From contig JAPLQE010000029.1 in NCBI GenBank assembly GCA_026399835.1, positions 24,368-88,367 on the forward strand: 64,000 nt of DNA, given 5' to 3'. The stretch's first letter is position 1, and every line of letters starts with the position of its first letter. Position numbers and translations under genes: made by a program. This DNA is from Burkholderiales bacterium (GTDB lineage: Bacteria > Pseudomonadota > Gammaproteobacteria > Burkholderiales > Burkholderiaceae_E). The notes under the pieces are model-generated. The model was not told the DNA's origin and searched no databases. It saw nothing but the letters and a program-made list of their open reading frames with translations. This document shows, in pieces, positions 1-7,902 of the stretch.

Positions 1-477
1 GGCACCGCTCTTTTTCTCGCCCGCATTGCGTTCAAGCAGGTCTTCATACAGGTCGCCCAGGTCGTCGCGGTCGACGCTGTACCAGTCGAGGCTGTCGATG
101 TCGGTCACCAGCTTGCTCAGCGTTGCTGGCTTGGTGATAAAGGTGTTGGCGTTGGCGTAAATCTCCTGCACGGCGCCGCGGCCATGCAAGCCGTAGTCCA
201 GCAGCATCTCTTTGTAGGTGTCTAGCCGCTCGGGGGCGGAGGCGTTGAGCAGGTCGTCCCAGCGCGTGCCGGGTTGCTCGACGGGCGGCTCACTCTTCTT
301 GGGTCGCTTCCACACCTTGAGCCGGTCCTCCTGCCCCGTCTCCTTCATCATCTTCAGGAACAGCAGGTAGGTCAGCTCGCTGAGGTACTGGTGGTAGGTG
401 ACACCGTCATCGCGCAGCACGTGGCACAGCGACCAGAGCTTGGCGCCGATGTCGAGTGCAGCAGTGTGGTTGGACAT
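1..477 (-). CDS. hsdM: Type I restriction-modification DNA methyltransferase subunit M, N-terminal part (cut by window edge)
   Basis: The product would be the modification subunit that, with HsdS, methylates adenine in a bipartite target site and protects the host from HsdR. Only the first 159 residues lie in the window. They match the N-terminal HsdM helical domain: an LWSLCHVLRDDGV stretch, then YLSELTYLLFLKMM at about residues 30-45, and DRDDLGDLYEDLLER near the visible end. The SAM-binding and NPPF motifs lie outside the window. The ATG at 477 sits 20 bases after the hsdR stop on the same strand, so both are probably co-transcribed. No hsdS is visible; it would be expected further to the left. 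Confidence 0.9.
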   Translation of the reverse strand, partial: MSNHTAALDIGAKLWSLCHVLRDDGVTYHQYLSELTYLLFLKMMKETGQEDRLKVWKRPKKSEPPVEQPGTRWDDLLNASAPERLDTYKEMLLDYGLHGRGAVQEIYANANTFITKPATLSKLVTDIDSLDWYSVDRDDLGDLYEDLLERNAGEKKSGA

Positions 478-497
478 GGATAGCAGTTCGAGAAGAG

Positions 498-3400
498 TCA
501 GCGGTTGGCGGATTCGGGCGGCAAGGCCCACAGCGCGTCGTTGAAGGCATCGAGCACGGGCTGGAGCTGGCCGTTGAAGACCTTGTCCAGCCGGTTGAAG
601 CCTCCGCCCTCGCGCTTGAAGATCAAGTCGGGGTCATCGATGGCGGAGCGGTCCACCAGCACGTTTGCCTTTGTCTGCGCGGCGATGCGTTTGAGCCAGT
701 CGCGCTGCGGTGAGCTCCAGGGCTTACCCGCGGGTGGATGCGTCAGCAGATGCTGCAGGGCCCGGTCCACGCGCTCGGCATAGGGCACCAGCGCATCGCC
801 GATGGCTGCTTGGCGGATGAAGCCCACGATGCGCGCGGCGATGTCTTGGTTGGTCAGCTCGCGCCAGGCCGAGGCGAGGTTGGTTTCGGTGAAGCCGGCC
901 CGGTCCAACGCCAAGACCAGTTCGCGCAACTGCGCGCGGGTCAGCTCGCGGGGCCGTGTCAGCACAGTTACCAGGGCCGGGATCTGGTTGCCCTGCGTCT
1001 GGATGAACTCGCTGAAGGCGCGGATGTAGTCGTCGGGCTTCTTGCCCTTGCCGTACCCGCGCTCGGCGCGATCGAAGGCGTCTGCGTGCTCGGATACAAA
1101 CATCTCGCGCTCGGGGCCGTCGCTGCGGCGGTCGAGCAGTTCGCCTAGGTCCGGGTTCTGTATGAACCAGGCCGCCACATCGGCCAGCGGCATGGCCTTG
1201 AGCTTCTGGACGAAGGCCTGCACCGGCATGCCCGCCTTGGCCTCGAAGTCCTGCCGGTTCTTGTCGGTCAGGTGGCGTTTCTTGACCTGCAGCTTGGCCA
1301 GGAACTGGTCGCGCGCCAGTTCGGTGGCGGATTCATCCCTCAGCGTGGCCAGTTCCTGCGCCAGTTGGGTGAAGGTGATCTTCGGGTTCACGACGACCGG
1401 CTTCATGGCTGTCATGTCGCCGATGGCCTCGAAGATGCGAACGGCGTCGAACACTCGGAAGGAGTCCTTCACGTCGGTGCCGCCAAAGTCGCACAGCCGC
1501 GTTGCACGGCCCAGCATTTGGTCAAACAGGATGCGGCTGTTCACCTGGCGCAGGAACACCAAGTTGCAGATTTCGGGCACATCCACGCCCGTGGTCAACA
1601 GATCAACGGTGACCGCGACGTTGGGCAGGCGCTCGTTCTTGTAGCGGCGGATCAGCTGCAAGGGCTTGTCGGCCGCGCCGGTGATCTTGATGACGGCGTC
1701 GTCTTCGACGGCGCCGTACTGCCCGGCGAAAGCCTTCTTCAGCAAGTCCACCACCATGTCGGCATGGCTGTCGCTGACGCAGAAGATCAGCGTCTTGCGG
1801 CGGGAGGCCGGGTCCAGCTCCTGGGCCAGGTAGGTGCAAACCACCTCGTTGAACGGCCGCGTGATGACCTTGCGGTTGAACTCATCTACCTTGAGCTTGA
1901 TTTCGTCGGGCGTCTTGAACAGTTCGATCTGCTGGCGGCCGGTGTTGTAGACCTTGACTTCTTCGCCAGCCTTCCATGCGATGCCTTGGCCGGAAAGCAG
2001 GGTGTGCACCTGGATCGGCGGCTCGTAGTCCACCAAATAGCCGTCGACCACCGCCTCGCGGTAGCCGTAAGTGAAAACCGGAGCGCCGAAAATTTGCGTG
2101 GTGTGCAGCGCGGGCGTGGCGGTCAGGCCGACCTTCACGGCGTCGAAGTAGTCCAGCACGCGCCGGTACTTGGACACGTAGTCGTCGTAGCCGCGGAAGC
2201 TGAGCTCGGTGTCGGACAGCTCTCGGTCCAGCAGGTAGCCGCGATGGCACTCGTCCACGACGATGCAGTCGTACTGGTCTATGGGCGGCGGCGCGGTGCC
2301 GTCGCTGGGGTACAGGACACGCTGCACCATGCCTTGCACGGTGGCCAAGTGCACGGCGGTGTCGTCATCTGGCGCCTGGTCTTCCAGCTCCTTGATGCCG
2401 AAGATGTCGGCAAAGGTCTGCAGGCGTTCCATGCGCGTGTCCTTGAACGCGTTGGCGGCCTGCTCGCCCAGGGCCGAACGGTCAACGAGGAACAGGATGC
2501 GCCGGAAGCGCTTGGCCTTGAGCAGGCGGTAGATCAGCGCGATGCAGGTCTTGGTCTTGCCGGTGCCGGTGGCCATGGCCAGCAGGATGGCGCGCTGCCC
2601 ATCGCGAATGCTGGCTTCGGTGGCCAGGATGGCGCGCTGCTGGTAGGGCCGCAGCGGGAAGCCGTAGTTGAAGGGCGATTGGGCCAGCTCGGCGTGGGCG
2701 CGGGCATCGTCGCGCTGTAGCAGCGCGCTCAGTCCCTCGGGGGTGTACCAGCCGTCCAGCACGTGGCCCAGGTTCTCTGGCCGGCGAACGTCGCAGAACC
2801 ATACGCCGCTTTGCTCGGCCAACTGCCGCAGGTAAGGGCGGCCGTTGGTGGAAAACACGAAAGGAATGCGGAACTCGCCTTGAGCACCGTGGCTGGAGGC
2901 TGGTAGCTCCACCTCGGGAGACGGCCTGAAGCCGCGGCTATAGCGCTTGGCTTGCTGGAGCGCGCCCGAGACGTCGATGTGCTTGCGCTTGGCTTCGACG
3001 ATGGCGATGGGCACCAGGCCCACGAAGAGTGCGTAGTCGGCCGGCCCGGTCTCCGTCGGCCATTCGGCAATCGCTAGGTTCTGGCCGCGTCGCGGCCTTG
3101 CGCCCTTGGTGAAGGTGAGCTGCTCTGAGTTGACCGTCCAGCCGGCGACGACCATTTGTTCGTCGATCAGCTTGCGTGTGTCGCGTTCGCTGATTTGCAG
3201 GGACGCCGCGGCCGTGTTGGCAGCCGCCACGAACTTGGCGATGGCTTGCGGCGGTGCAGATTCGGCCTGAGCCTGCAGGGCTTGCAGGCGTTGTTGCAGT
3301 TCGGCCTTGGCGGCCTCGGCTTCAGCGGCCATGGATTCCCAGAAGGCGCGGTCCTGCTCGGCTTGCTGGGCTTGGGCCTGCGCCTGGTCTAGCGTCTGGG

Positions 3401-3926
3401 TCGCGTCCTGGTGGGCCGCTCGGTACTGCGCCAGCTCATTGCGCAGGCTGTCCAGCTCGGCCTGCAGCTCGGCGCTCTGGTTCGCTGGTGGTGACGGAGG
3501 CTGGAAGGGCCCCGACTTGAAGCCAGCGTCCTTGAAGGTGCGGTGGAACCACACGCCCAACTGCCACGTGAGGCGAAGCGCTAGCAGGGCTGTGCGGTGA
3601 TCGCCGGCCAGGCGGTGGTTGGCGTTGTTGCCGGCGCGCCGAACCTCGTGAAAGAGGCTGCCGACCTCGCGCGGGACAATGCCCTGGTCCTTCAGGCGGC
3701 GCAGCAGGTCGGCCTGCCTCTCGTCTGGCGAGGTGAACAAGCCGACGTTTGAAGCGACCAGTTGGGCCAGCAGCTCGGCCAGCTGCCGCAGTTTCAGCAA
3801 GCAGGTGTTGGGGTCTTCAGGGAAGTAGCGTTCCGCCAGTTGTCCCAGTCGAAGCAACTGCTCGTCGTGGGCGCGCAGATGCGTGAAGTTGCTCGGAGGA
3901 TGTGTGGGTCCGATGACGCGCCTCAC
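498..3926 (-). CDS. hsdR: Type I restriction endonuclease subunit R
   Basis: This 1142-residue protein is the motor and nuclease subunit of a type I restriction enzyme. Residues 1-140 look like a DUF4145-type N-terminal domain, 150-225 are a predicted coiled coil rich in Ala, Gln and Glu, and 290-320 hold a PD-(D/E)XK core (D297, then VEAKRK with E311 and K313). A DEAD-like helicase follows with Walker A ATGTGKT near 452-458 and DECH near 558-561; the C-terminal third resembles the EcoEI-type R subunit. The start is a GTG overlapping the stop of the upstream acetyltransferase toxin gene (GTGA), so translation is probably coupled to it. Base composition is lower in GC than the rest of the window, which fits transfer. 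Confidence 0.95.
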   Translation of the reverse strand: MRRVIGPTHPPSNFTHLRAHDEQLLRLGQLAERYFPEDPNTCLLKLRQLAELLAQLVASNVGLFTSPDERQADLLRRLKDQGIVPREVGSLFHEVRRAGNNANHRLAGDHRTALLALRLTWQLGVWFHRTFKDAGFKSGPFQPPSPPANQSAELQAELDSLRNELAQYRAAHQDATQTLDQAQAQAQQAEQDRAFWESMAAEAEAAKAELQQRLQALQAQAESAPPQAIAKFVAAANTAAASLQISERDTRKLIDEQMVVAGWTVNSEQLTFTKGARPRRGQNLAIAEWPTETGPADYALFVGLVPIAIVEAKRKHIDVSGALQQAKRYSRGFRPSPEVELPASSHGAQGEFRIPFVFSTNGRPYLRQLAEQSGVWFCDVRRPENLGHVLDGWYTPEGLSALLQRDDARAHAELAQSPFNYGFPLRPYQQRAILATEASIRDGQRAILLAMATGTGKTKTCIALIYRLLKAKRFRRILFLVDRSALGEQAANAFKDTRMERLQTFADIFGIKELEDQAPDDDTAVHLATVQGMVQRVLYPSDGTAPPPIDQYDCIVVDECHRGYLLDRELSDTELSFRGYDDYVSKYRRVLDYFDAVKVGLTATPALHTTQIFGAPVFTYGYREAVVDGYLVDYEPPIQVHTLLSGQGIAWKAGEEVKVYNTGRQQIELFKTPDEIKLKVDEFNRKVITRPFNEVVCTYLAQELDPASRRKTLIFCVSDSHADMVVDLLKKAFAGQYGAVEDDAVIKITGAADKPLQLIRRYKNERLPNVAVTVDLLTTGVDVPEICNLVFLRQVNSRILFDQMLGRATRLCDFGGTDVKDSFRVFDAVRIFEAIGDMTAMKPVVVNPKITFTQLAQELATLRDESATELARDQFLAKLQVKKRHLTDKNRQDFEAKAGMPVQAFVQKLKAMPLADVAAWFIQNPDLGELLDRRSDGPEREMFVSEHADAFDRAERGYGKGKKPDDYIRAFSEFIQTQGNQIPALVTVLTRPRELTRAQLRELVLALDRAGFTETNLASAWRELTNQDIAARIVGFIRQAAIGDALVPYAERVDRALQHLLTHPPAGKPWSSPQRDWLKRIAAQTKANVLVDRSAIDDPDLIFKREGGGFNRLDKVFNGQLQPVLDAFNDALWALPPESANR

Positions 3927-4438
3927 TCGCTCAACAGCTTGGCCACGGTGGTCATGGGCACGAACCGCTGTAGCGGATGCGCCTGCAGAGGCTTTAATCC
4001 GTAGTGGCCATAGAAGCGGGAGGCCTCCTCGCTCTTGGCGTCGACCACCACGGCGATCGCGGCGATCTGGTCGGCGTGTATCAGGCTGCGCTGCAATGCG
4101 TCCAGCAGCAGGTGCTCGCCGAGCCCCTGGCCCTTGATGGCCTGGTGGACGGCCAGCCGGCCCAGCAGTGTCATGGGCAGCTGCGGAAAACGCGGTAGCT
4201 TGCGAGCCAGGTCGTCAGGAAGGTCTGCCAAGGTCAGCACCGAGGCCGAAAGGGTGTAGTAGCCAAGAACGCGCTTGTCGGGCTGGCTGACTGCCACGAA
4301 CGGCGCGGCCACACGCTTGTCGGCGTCTTGCCTGGCCTGCTGCTTCAGGTAGCGGTCGAGCGCCTCCACGCCGCAGTGGAAGGCCGTTCGGTCGTGCTGC
4401 CGGCCTAGTGGCTCGACAGTGATGCGGGTGAAATCCAC
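3923..4438 (-). CDS. GNAT acetyltransferase toxin of TacT/AtaT type
   Basis: This 171-residue GNAT-fold protein is paired with a DUF1778 antitoxin; characterised members acetylate the amino group of aminoacyl-tRNA and stop translation. The acetyl-CoA loop is visible as LLGRLAVHQAIKGQGLGEHLL around residues 90-112, and the late GNAT strand as RFYGHYGL near 142. It starts at a GTG 3 bases after the antitoxin stop. Its TGA overlaps the GTG of hsdR. The gene therefore sits between its antitoxin and the restriction subunit in one transcription unit. The toxin function is inferred from family and context. Confidence 0.85.
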   Translation of the reverse strand: MDFTRITVEPLGRQHDRTAFHCGVEALDRYLKQQARQDADKRVAAPFVAVSQPDKRVLGYYTLSASVLTLADLPDDLARKLPRFPQLPMTLLGRLAVHQAIKGQGLGEHLLLDALQRSLIHADQIAAIAVVVDAKSEEASRFYGHYGLKPLQAHPLQRFVPMTTVAKLLSE

Positions 4439-4441
4439 CGG

Positions 4442-4735
4442 CTAGTCGCCGGTGCGTTGGCGGTAGGCCTTGGCCGCGCGCATGAGGCGCGTGTTCGGCT
4501 CTGGAGGGTTCAGCAGGGCCTGCACGAAGGCTAGCTGCTCTTCGCGCGACAGGCGGACGGATTCGTGTTCCGCGATCACCCGGCGCGCCGCGTCCTGAGC
4601 GCTGGCGACGACAAACTCGCTCAGAGTGCGGCCAGAGAGTGCTGCAGCCTGCTGGAGCAAGCTCTTCTGCGCTGCCGACACGCGGGCTTCCAGCCTTGCG
4701 TCGCGGGTGGTGTCTGGGCCGTCTTGGTTGGCCAT
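4442..4735 (-). CDS. DUF1778 family antitoxin (ribbon-helix-helix, TacA-like)
   Basis: The 97-residue product has the DUF1778 pattern: an RLEARVSAAQKSLLQQAAALSG segment around residues 12-35 (N-terminal ribbon-helix-helix) followed by TLSEFVVASAQDAARRVI. The C-terminal tail (LLNPPEPNTRLMRAAKAYRQ) is the usual toxin-wrapping segment. It should bind and neutralise the GNAT toxin encoded 3 bases downstream and repress the shared promoter. A perfect inverted repeat lies 22-40 bases upstream of the ATG, where an autoregulatory operator would be expected. Confidence 0.88.
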   Translation of the reverse strand: MANQDGPDTTRDARLEARVSAAQKSLLQQAAALSGRTLSEFVVASAQDAARRVIAEHESVRLSREEQLAFVQALLNPPEPNTRLMRAAKAYRQRTGD

Positions 4736-4756
4736 GGTTGTCTCCCTGCTCGGAAT

Positions 4757-4775
4757 GTACGGCAGCTGTCCGTAC
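4757..4775. promoter_or_regulatory. Inverted repeat upstream of the DUF1778/GNAT-hsdR operon
   Basis: GTACGG and CCGTAC form perfect 6-base arms around a 7-base spacer, 22 bases upstream of the antitoxin start. Ribbon-helix-helix antitoxins repress their own promoters through such sites, so this is a candidate operator that would also control hsdR and hsdM. The binding role is inferred. Confidence 0.5.
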
Positions 4776-4780
4776 GGGGC

Positions 4781-5117
4781 AAGGGTGGTCGAGGGCGAGC
4801 GCGTCGACGAGGTGGCCGATCAGCTCGCGGGCCAGCAGCACGCCGCGCTGCGCCCGCTGGCCCTCAGGCAGCACCGACACCGCGCGCTCGACGACCTGGG
4901 CGACATGCATCGCCAGGCGGTCGGCGGCGTCGGCGTCGGGCAGTGCGGCCAGAAGCGGCAGATGGCCCGCGCCGAGCTGCTCGATGCGAGCACCGAGCGC
5001 TTCGGTCAGCAGGGTCTCGTACAGGCCGCGGGGGAGGGTCACGGAAGCAGGCAGTCGAGCTTGAACGACGTCGGGTGAGCGACTGTAGCGTGGCCGCAGC
5101 GGGCGACGGCGGGACAA
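4781..5117 (-). pseudogene. Truncated N-terminus of a DUF3427-type DEAD/DEAH helicase
   Basis: About 110 codons read in one frame from the ATG at 5117. They contain LPRGLYETLLTEALGARIEQL near residues 28-48, a DADAADRLAMHVAQVVERAV segment and ARELIGHLVDALAL, the pattern I associate with the start of PLD-like/DUF3427 helicases (GLYE-LLT-L). The phospholipase-like, helicase and DUF3427 domains are absent; the frame runs into the promoter of the adjacent toxin-antitoxin operon and then into that operon out of frame. I read it as a helicase relic truncated when the restriction/toxin module was inserted. Family assignment is from memory of the N-terminal motif only. Confidence 0.5.
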
Positions 5118-5202
5118 GGCCGGTCGTCGTCGATCGGGTCGCCCAAGGGAGCGGCCGTGCTGCTCGACGGCCTCTTGGAAGCCAGGCGGGCAATGCTAGA
5201 CT

Positions 5203-5222
5203 GACTAGTCCGCTAACCAGTC
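5203..5222 (+). promoter_or_regulatory. Candidate operator of the first phd-vapC pair
   Basis: GACTAGTC at 5203-5210 and ACCAGTC at 5216-5222 lie 11 bases before the phd start. The second copy of this locus has the same two half-sites in swapped order (9018-9037), which supports them as binding sites for the Phd-type antitoxin. No clear ribosome binding site separates them from the ATG. Confidence 0.45.
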
Positions 5223-5232
5223 TTACACGACC

Positions 5233-5490
5233 ATGAAAAGCTGGCCTGTCCAAGACGCCAAAGCCCGCTTCAGCGAATTCCTCGAGACCTGCCTGGCCGA
5301 AGGCCCGCAGCTCGTCACCCGCCGCGGCTCGGAGGCAGCGGTGCTTGTATCGATCGATCAGTGGCGTCGTCTCCAGGAACAGGCTCGGCCGTCGTTGAAG
5401 GCCTTGCTGCTGGCCGAAGACGCCCGGACGGAGTTCAAAGTCCCGGCCCGCGGCCGCGCCAAGCGCCGTCCGCCGATCGCCGGGGACTGA
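5233..5490 (+). CDS. Phd/YefM family antitoxin (copy A)
   Basis: This 85-residue protein begins WPVQDAKARFSEFLETCL, the hallmark of Phd/YefM antitoxins, followed by GPQLVTRRGSEAAVLVSIDQW; these form the DNA-binding N-terminal fold. The C-terminal half is basic and probably wraps the toxin. It stops 2 bases before the GTG of the PIN-domain toxin gene. Copy B at 9048-9305 differs at two residues (S to A near residue 33, G to E at residue 84). It should neutralise the adjacent VapC-like nuclease and repress the operon. Confidence 0.93.
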   Translation: MKSWPVQDAKARFSEFLETCLAEGPQLVTRRGSEAAVLVSIDQWRRLQEQARPSLKALLLAEDARTEFKVPARGRAKRRPPIAGD

Positions 5491-5492
5491 CG

Positions 5493-5909
5493 GTGTTCCT
5501 GCTCGACACGAACGTTGTCTCCGAGCTTCGACGACCCCGGCCGCATGGTGCGGTGCTCGCATGGATGCGGGCGACCGACGACGCGGACCTGCACCTGTCG
5601 GCCGTCACGCTCGGCGAACTGCAGGCCGGCATCGAACTCACGCGCGCGCAGGACCCCGGCAAGGCGGCCGAGCTGCAACGCTGGCTCGATGCGGTCGAAG
5701 CCCAGTACGCCGTGCTGCCGATGGACGGGCGGACGTTCCGGGAGTGGGCGCGGCTGATGCACACGCGCTCGGACACGCTGTACGAGGACGCGATGATCGC
5801 CGCCACCGCGCGCGTCCATGGCCTGACGGTCGTGACCCGCAACGTCAAGGACTTCCGGGTCTTCGACGTGCCGCTGCTCGACCCGTTCGAGGCGGTGCGC
5901 AAGCGGTGA
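5493..5909 (+). CDS. vapC: PIN-domain ribonuclease toxin, VapC/FitB type (copy A)
   Basis: The 138-residue PIN domain starts at a GTG immediately after phd. The acidic metal-binding residues are visible: D in FLLDTNVVSEL near the N-terminus, E in TLGELQAG, D in TLYEDAMIAATA and D in VTRNVKDF. VapC toxins cleave tRNA or rRNA and are held inactive by the partner antitoxin. Longer in-frame starts upstream would overlap phd and are disfavoured because the PIN fold begins exactly at the GTG. Copy B differs at six residues, none of them catalytic. Confidence 0.92.
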   Translation: MFLLDTNVVSELRRPRPHGAVLAWMRATDDADLHLSAVTLGELQAGIELTRAQDPGKAAELQRWLDAVEAQYAVLPMDGRTFREWARLMHTRSDTLYEDAMIAATARVHGLTVVTRNVKDFRVFDVPLLDPFEAVRKR

Positions 5910-5945
5910 GCGGGAAAGGGATGGAGCAATGGGCCGAGATCGACA

Positions 5946-5974
5946 CATCGAGCTCATATGTTTATATCTCGATG
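5946..5974. promoter_or_regulatory. Inverted repeat upstream of the first Fic gene
   Basis: CATCGAG (5946-5952) and CTCGATG (5968-5974) are perfect 7-base arms around a 15-base AT-rich spacer. The motif ATCGACAT recurs just before the Fic start at about 6050. This may be an operator or promoter for the Fic cassette. Copy B of the segment keeps the left arm but has lost the right one. Confidence 0.35.
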
Positions 5975-6056
5975 ACAAATCGACATATTCAGGCATCACG
6001 TCGATCGGCTGGTCGTGTCCGGTAAGCAGGTTGATCTTCTAGCCAGACATCGACAT

Positions 6057-7151
6057 ATGACCTTCGACCCCTCCAAACCCTACGACGCGCTTCCACCGCT
6101 GCCGCCCTCGGTCGAGCTGGATTCGAGGGCGGTCCTGAAGGCGTGCATCGCGGCGCGCGCCGCAGTCGCGGAGCTGAAGGCGGCCGGGCGCCTGATCCCG
6201 AACCAGGGTGTGCTCATCAACTCGATCCCGCTGCTCGAAGCGCAGGCGAGCAGCGAGATCGAGAACATCGTCACGACCACGGATCAGCTGTTCCTCTTCG
6301 ACGGCATCCGCGAGAACCAGGCGGATCCGGCCACGAAGGAGGCACTGCGCTGTCGGACCGCGCTGTGGGAGGGCTACCAGTCGCTCGCGACGCGTCCGCT
6401 GTCCACGAACACGGCGGTTCAGATCTGTCGTGCGATCAAGGGGGTCGAGATGGACATCCGCAGGACGCCGGGCACGACCCTCCGGAACGACCGCAGCATG
6501 CAGGTCATCTACACCCCGCCCGAAGGCGAAGGCCTGCTTCGCGAGAAGCTGGCCAACTGGGAGCAGTGGATGCACGGCACGCTGCCCGGAACCGCCGAGA
6601 TCGATCCGCTCGTGCGCATGGCGGTGGGCCATTACCAGTTCGAGGCGATCCATCCCTTCACCGACGGCAATGGCCGTACCGGGCGTGTGCTGAACCTGCT
6701 CCACCTCGTCGAGCAGGGCCTGCTCGACATTCCGGTGCTCTATCTGAGCCGGCACATCCTGCGCAACAAGGCCGACTACTACAGCGGGCTCCAATCGGTC
6801 ACCCGAACGGGCGCCTGGGAACCCTGGTTGCTCTACATGCTCTCCGGCGTGACCGAGACGGCGCGTTGGACGATGAACAAGATCGTCGCCATCCGCGACC
6901 TGCTCGACGAAACCACGGAGCGGATGCGGCGCGAAGCCGGCGCCATCTACTCCCGCGAGCTCGCGGAGCTGGTGTTCGTGCGTCCGTACTGCCGGATCGG
7001 GCACGTCATGGAGGCAGGCCTCGCCAAACGCCAGACCGCGAGCCTGTATCTCAAGGAACTCGCGAGCATCGGCATCCTGCGAGAGCACAAGATCGGCCGG
7101 GAAAAGATCTTTCTCAACCCGGCCTTCATCGACCTGCTCAAGCGCGATTGA
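6057..7151 (+). CDS. Fic family protein AMPylator, class II-like, with C-terminal winged helix (cassette Fic)
   Basis: This protein of about 364 residues carries the Fic active site HPFTDGNGRTGR near residue 200. Fic enzymes transfer AMP from ATP to hydroxyl side chains of target proteins. An N-terminal segment, SSEIEN near residue 65, fits the [S/T]xxxE[G/N] inhibitory helix, so activity is probably self-restrained. The final 90 residues look like a winged-helix domain. I chose the ATG at 6057 (protein beginning MTFDPSKPYDALPPLPP), as in homologous Fic proteins, over a GTG 42 bases upstream. It lies between phd-vapC and vapBC, and the equivalent segment of copy B lacks the gene entirely. Confidence 0.92.
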   Translation: MTFDPSKPYDALPPLPPSVELDSRAVLKACIAARAAVAELKAAGRLIPNQGVLINSIPLLEAQASSEIENIVTTTDQLFLFDGIRENQADPATKEALRCRTALWEGYQSLATRPLSTNTAVQICRAIKGVEMDIRRTPGTTLRNDRSMQVIYTPPEGEGLLREKLANWEQWMHGTLPGTAEIDPLVRMAVGHYQFEAIHPFTDGNGRTGRVLNLLHLVEQGLLDIPVLYLSRHILRNKADYYSGLQSVTRTGAWEPWLLYMLSGVTETARWTMNKIVAIRDLLDETTERMRREAGAIYSRELAELVFVRPYCRIGHVMEAGLAKRQTASLYLKELASIGILREHKIGREKIFLNPAFIDLLKRD

Positions 7152-7203
7152 GCGACTCGAGCTGCGCGCGGAGTTCGAGCACGCTTGCCGGAACCCAGCC
7201 CAT

Positions 7204-7225
7204 GGCATATGCTTTGACATATGCC
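7204..7225. promoter_or_regulatory. Inverted repeat upstream of vapB
   Basis: GGCATATG and CATATGCC are perfect 8-base arms around CTTTGA, ending 21 bases before the vapB start. MazE/VapB-type antitoxins bind palindromes of this kind. In copy B only the right arm survives (9867-9874), consistent with the boundary of the missing Fic cassette cutting through this site. Confidence 0.5.
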
Positions 7226-7246
7226 ACCCGCCCCTCGGAGGCCCAC

Positions 7247-7480
7247 ATGACCGAGCGCCACGCCGCGTTGTTCCGAAACGGCCGGAACCAAGCGGTCCGA
7301 ATTCCTCGTGAACTGGAGATGGCAGGAACCGAGGTGCTGATCCGCAAGGAAGGCGACACCCTCATCCTGACGCCCATCCGCAAGCACAGGCTCCGCGACC
7401 TGCTGGCGTCGTGGGCGCCGCTGGAGGACGCACTGCCCGAGGTGGAGGATATGCCGCCCCAGCCGCGGGATGACCTGTGA
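7247..7480 (+). CDS. vapB: AbrB/MazE-fold VapB antitoxin (copy A)
   Basis: The 77-residue product has the swapped-hairpin AbrB signature FRNGRNQAVRIPRELEM near residues 9-25, followed by EVLIRKEGDTLILTPI. The C-terminal acidic tail would bind toxin. CGGAGG stands 7 bases before the ATG as a good ribosome binding site. Its TGA overlaps the ATG of the downstream vapC (TGATG). Copy B (9897-10124) is a diverged version that has lost its vapC partner. Confidence 0.92.
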   Translation: MTERHAALFRNGRNQAVRIPRELEMAGTEVLIRKEGDTLILTPIRKHRLRDLLASWAPLEDALPEVEDMPPQPRDDL

Positions 7481-7902
7481 TGGCCCCGTCACCCCGCGCG
7501 ATGCCCTGCATGCTGGATACGAACGCGCTCTCCGAGCTGGTTCGCAACCCTCATGGCCCCTTGGCCCGGAAACTGACCGCGCAGGATCCCGATGCGGTGT
7601 GCACCAGCATCGTGGCGGCGTGTGAGCTTCGCTTCGGCGCGCGACGCAAGGGCTCGGCGCCGCTGACGCAGCGCGTGGAGCAGTTGCTGCAGGCAATGAC
7701 CGTCCTGCCGTTGGACACGCCAGCCGATGAGCACTACGCCGACATCAGAGCCACTTTGGAGCGCAGCGGTACCCCCATTGGCAGCCATGACCTGCTCATC
7801 GCAGCGCACGCGCGCTCGCGCGGCATGACGCTCCTCACGCGAAACCTGCGCGAGTTCCAGCGTGTGCCGGGCCTGACCGTCGAGGACTGGCCCAGCGACT
7901 GA
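7480..7902 (+). CDS. vapC: PIN-domain ribonuclease toxin VapC
   Basis: This is a PIN nuclease of about 140 residues with CMLDTNALSELV at the N-terminus, ACELRFGARRKG, SHDLLIAAHA and LLTRNLREFQRVPGL, the standard VapC order. The ATG at 7480 overlaps the vapB stop, so the pair is translationally coupled; a GTG one codon earlier is also possible. It is unrelated at the sequence level to the phd-partnered PIN proteins here beyond the common fold. No duplicate of it follows the second vapB. Confidence 0.92.
   Translation: MAPSPRAMPCMLDTNALSELVRNPHGPLARKLTAQDPDAVCTSIVAACELRFGARRKGSAPLTQRVEQLLQAMTVLPLDTPADEHYADIRATLERSGTPIGSHDLLIAAHARSRGMTLLTRNLREFQRVPGLTVEDWPSD

Noticed and set aside
1272..2720. 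Long open frame (482 codons) opposite hsdR
   Set aside because: It is antisense to the well-supported helicase and nuclease domains of HsdR and its translation is a low-complexity His/Gly/Val-rich shadow.
4215..5117. 300-residue protein
   Set aside because: Only the first 110 residues look like a real protein (helicase N-terminus); the rest runs out of frame through the toxin-antitoxin genes and is arginine-rich shadow.
6015..6056. Alternative GTG start for the cassette Fic protein
   Set aside because: The extra 14 residues are not like any Fic N-terminus, and homologues begin at the MTFDPSKPY position (6057).
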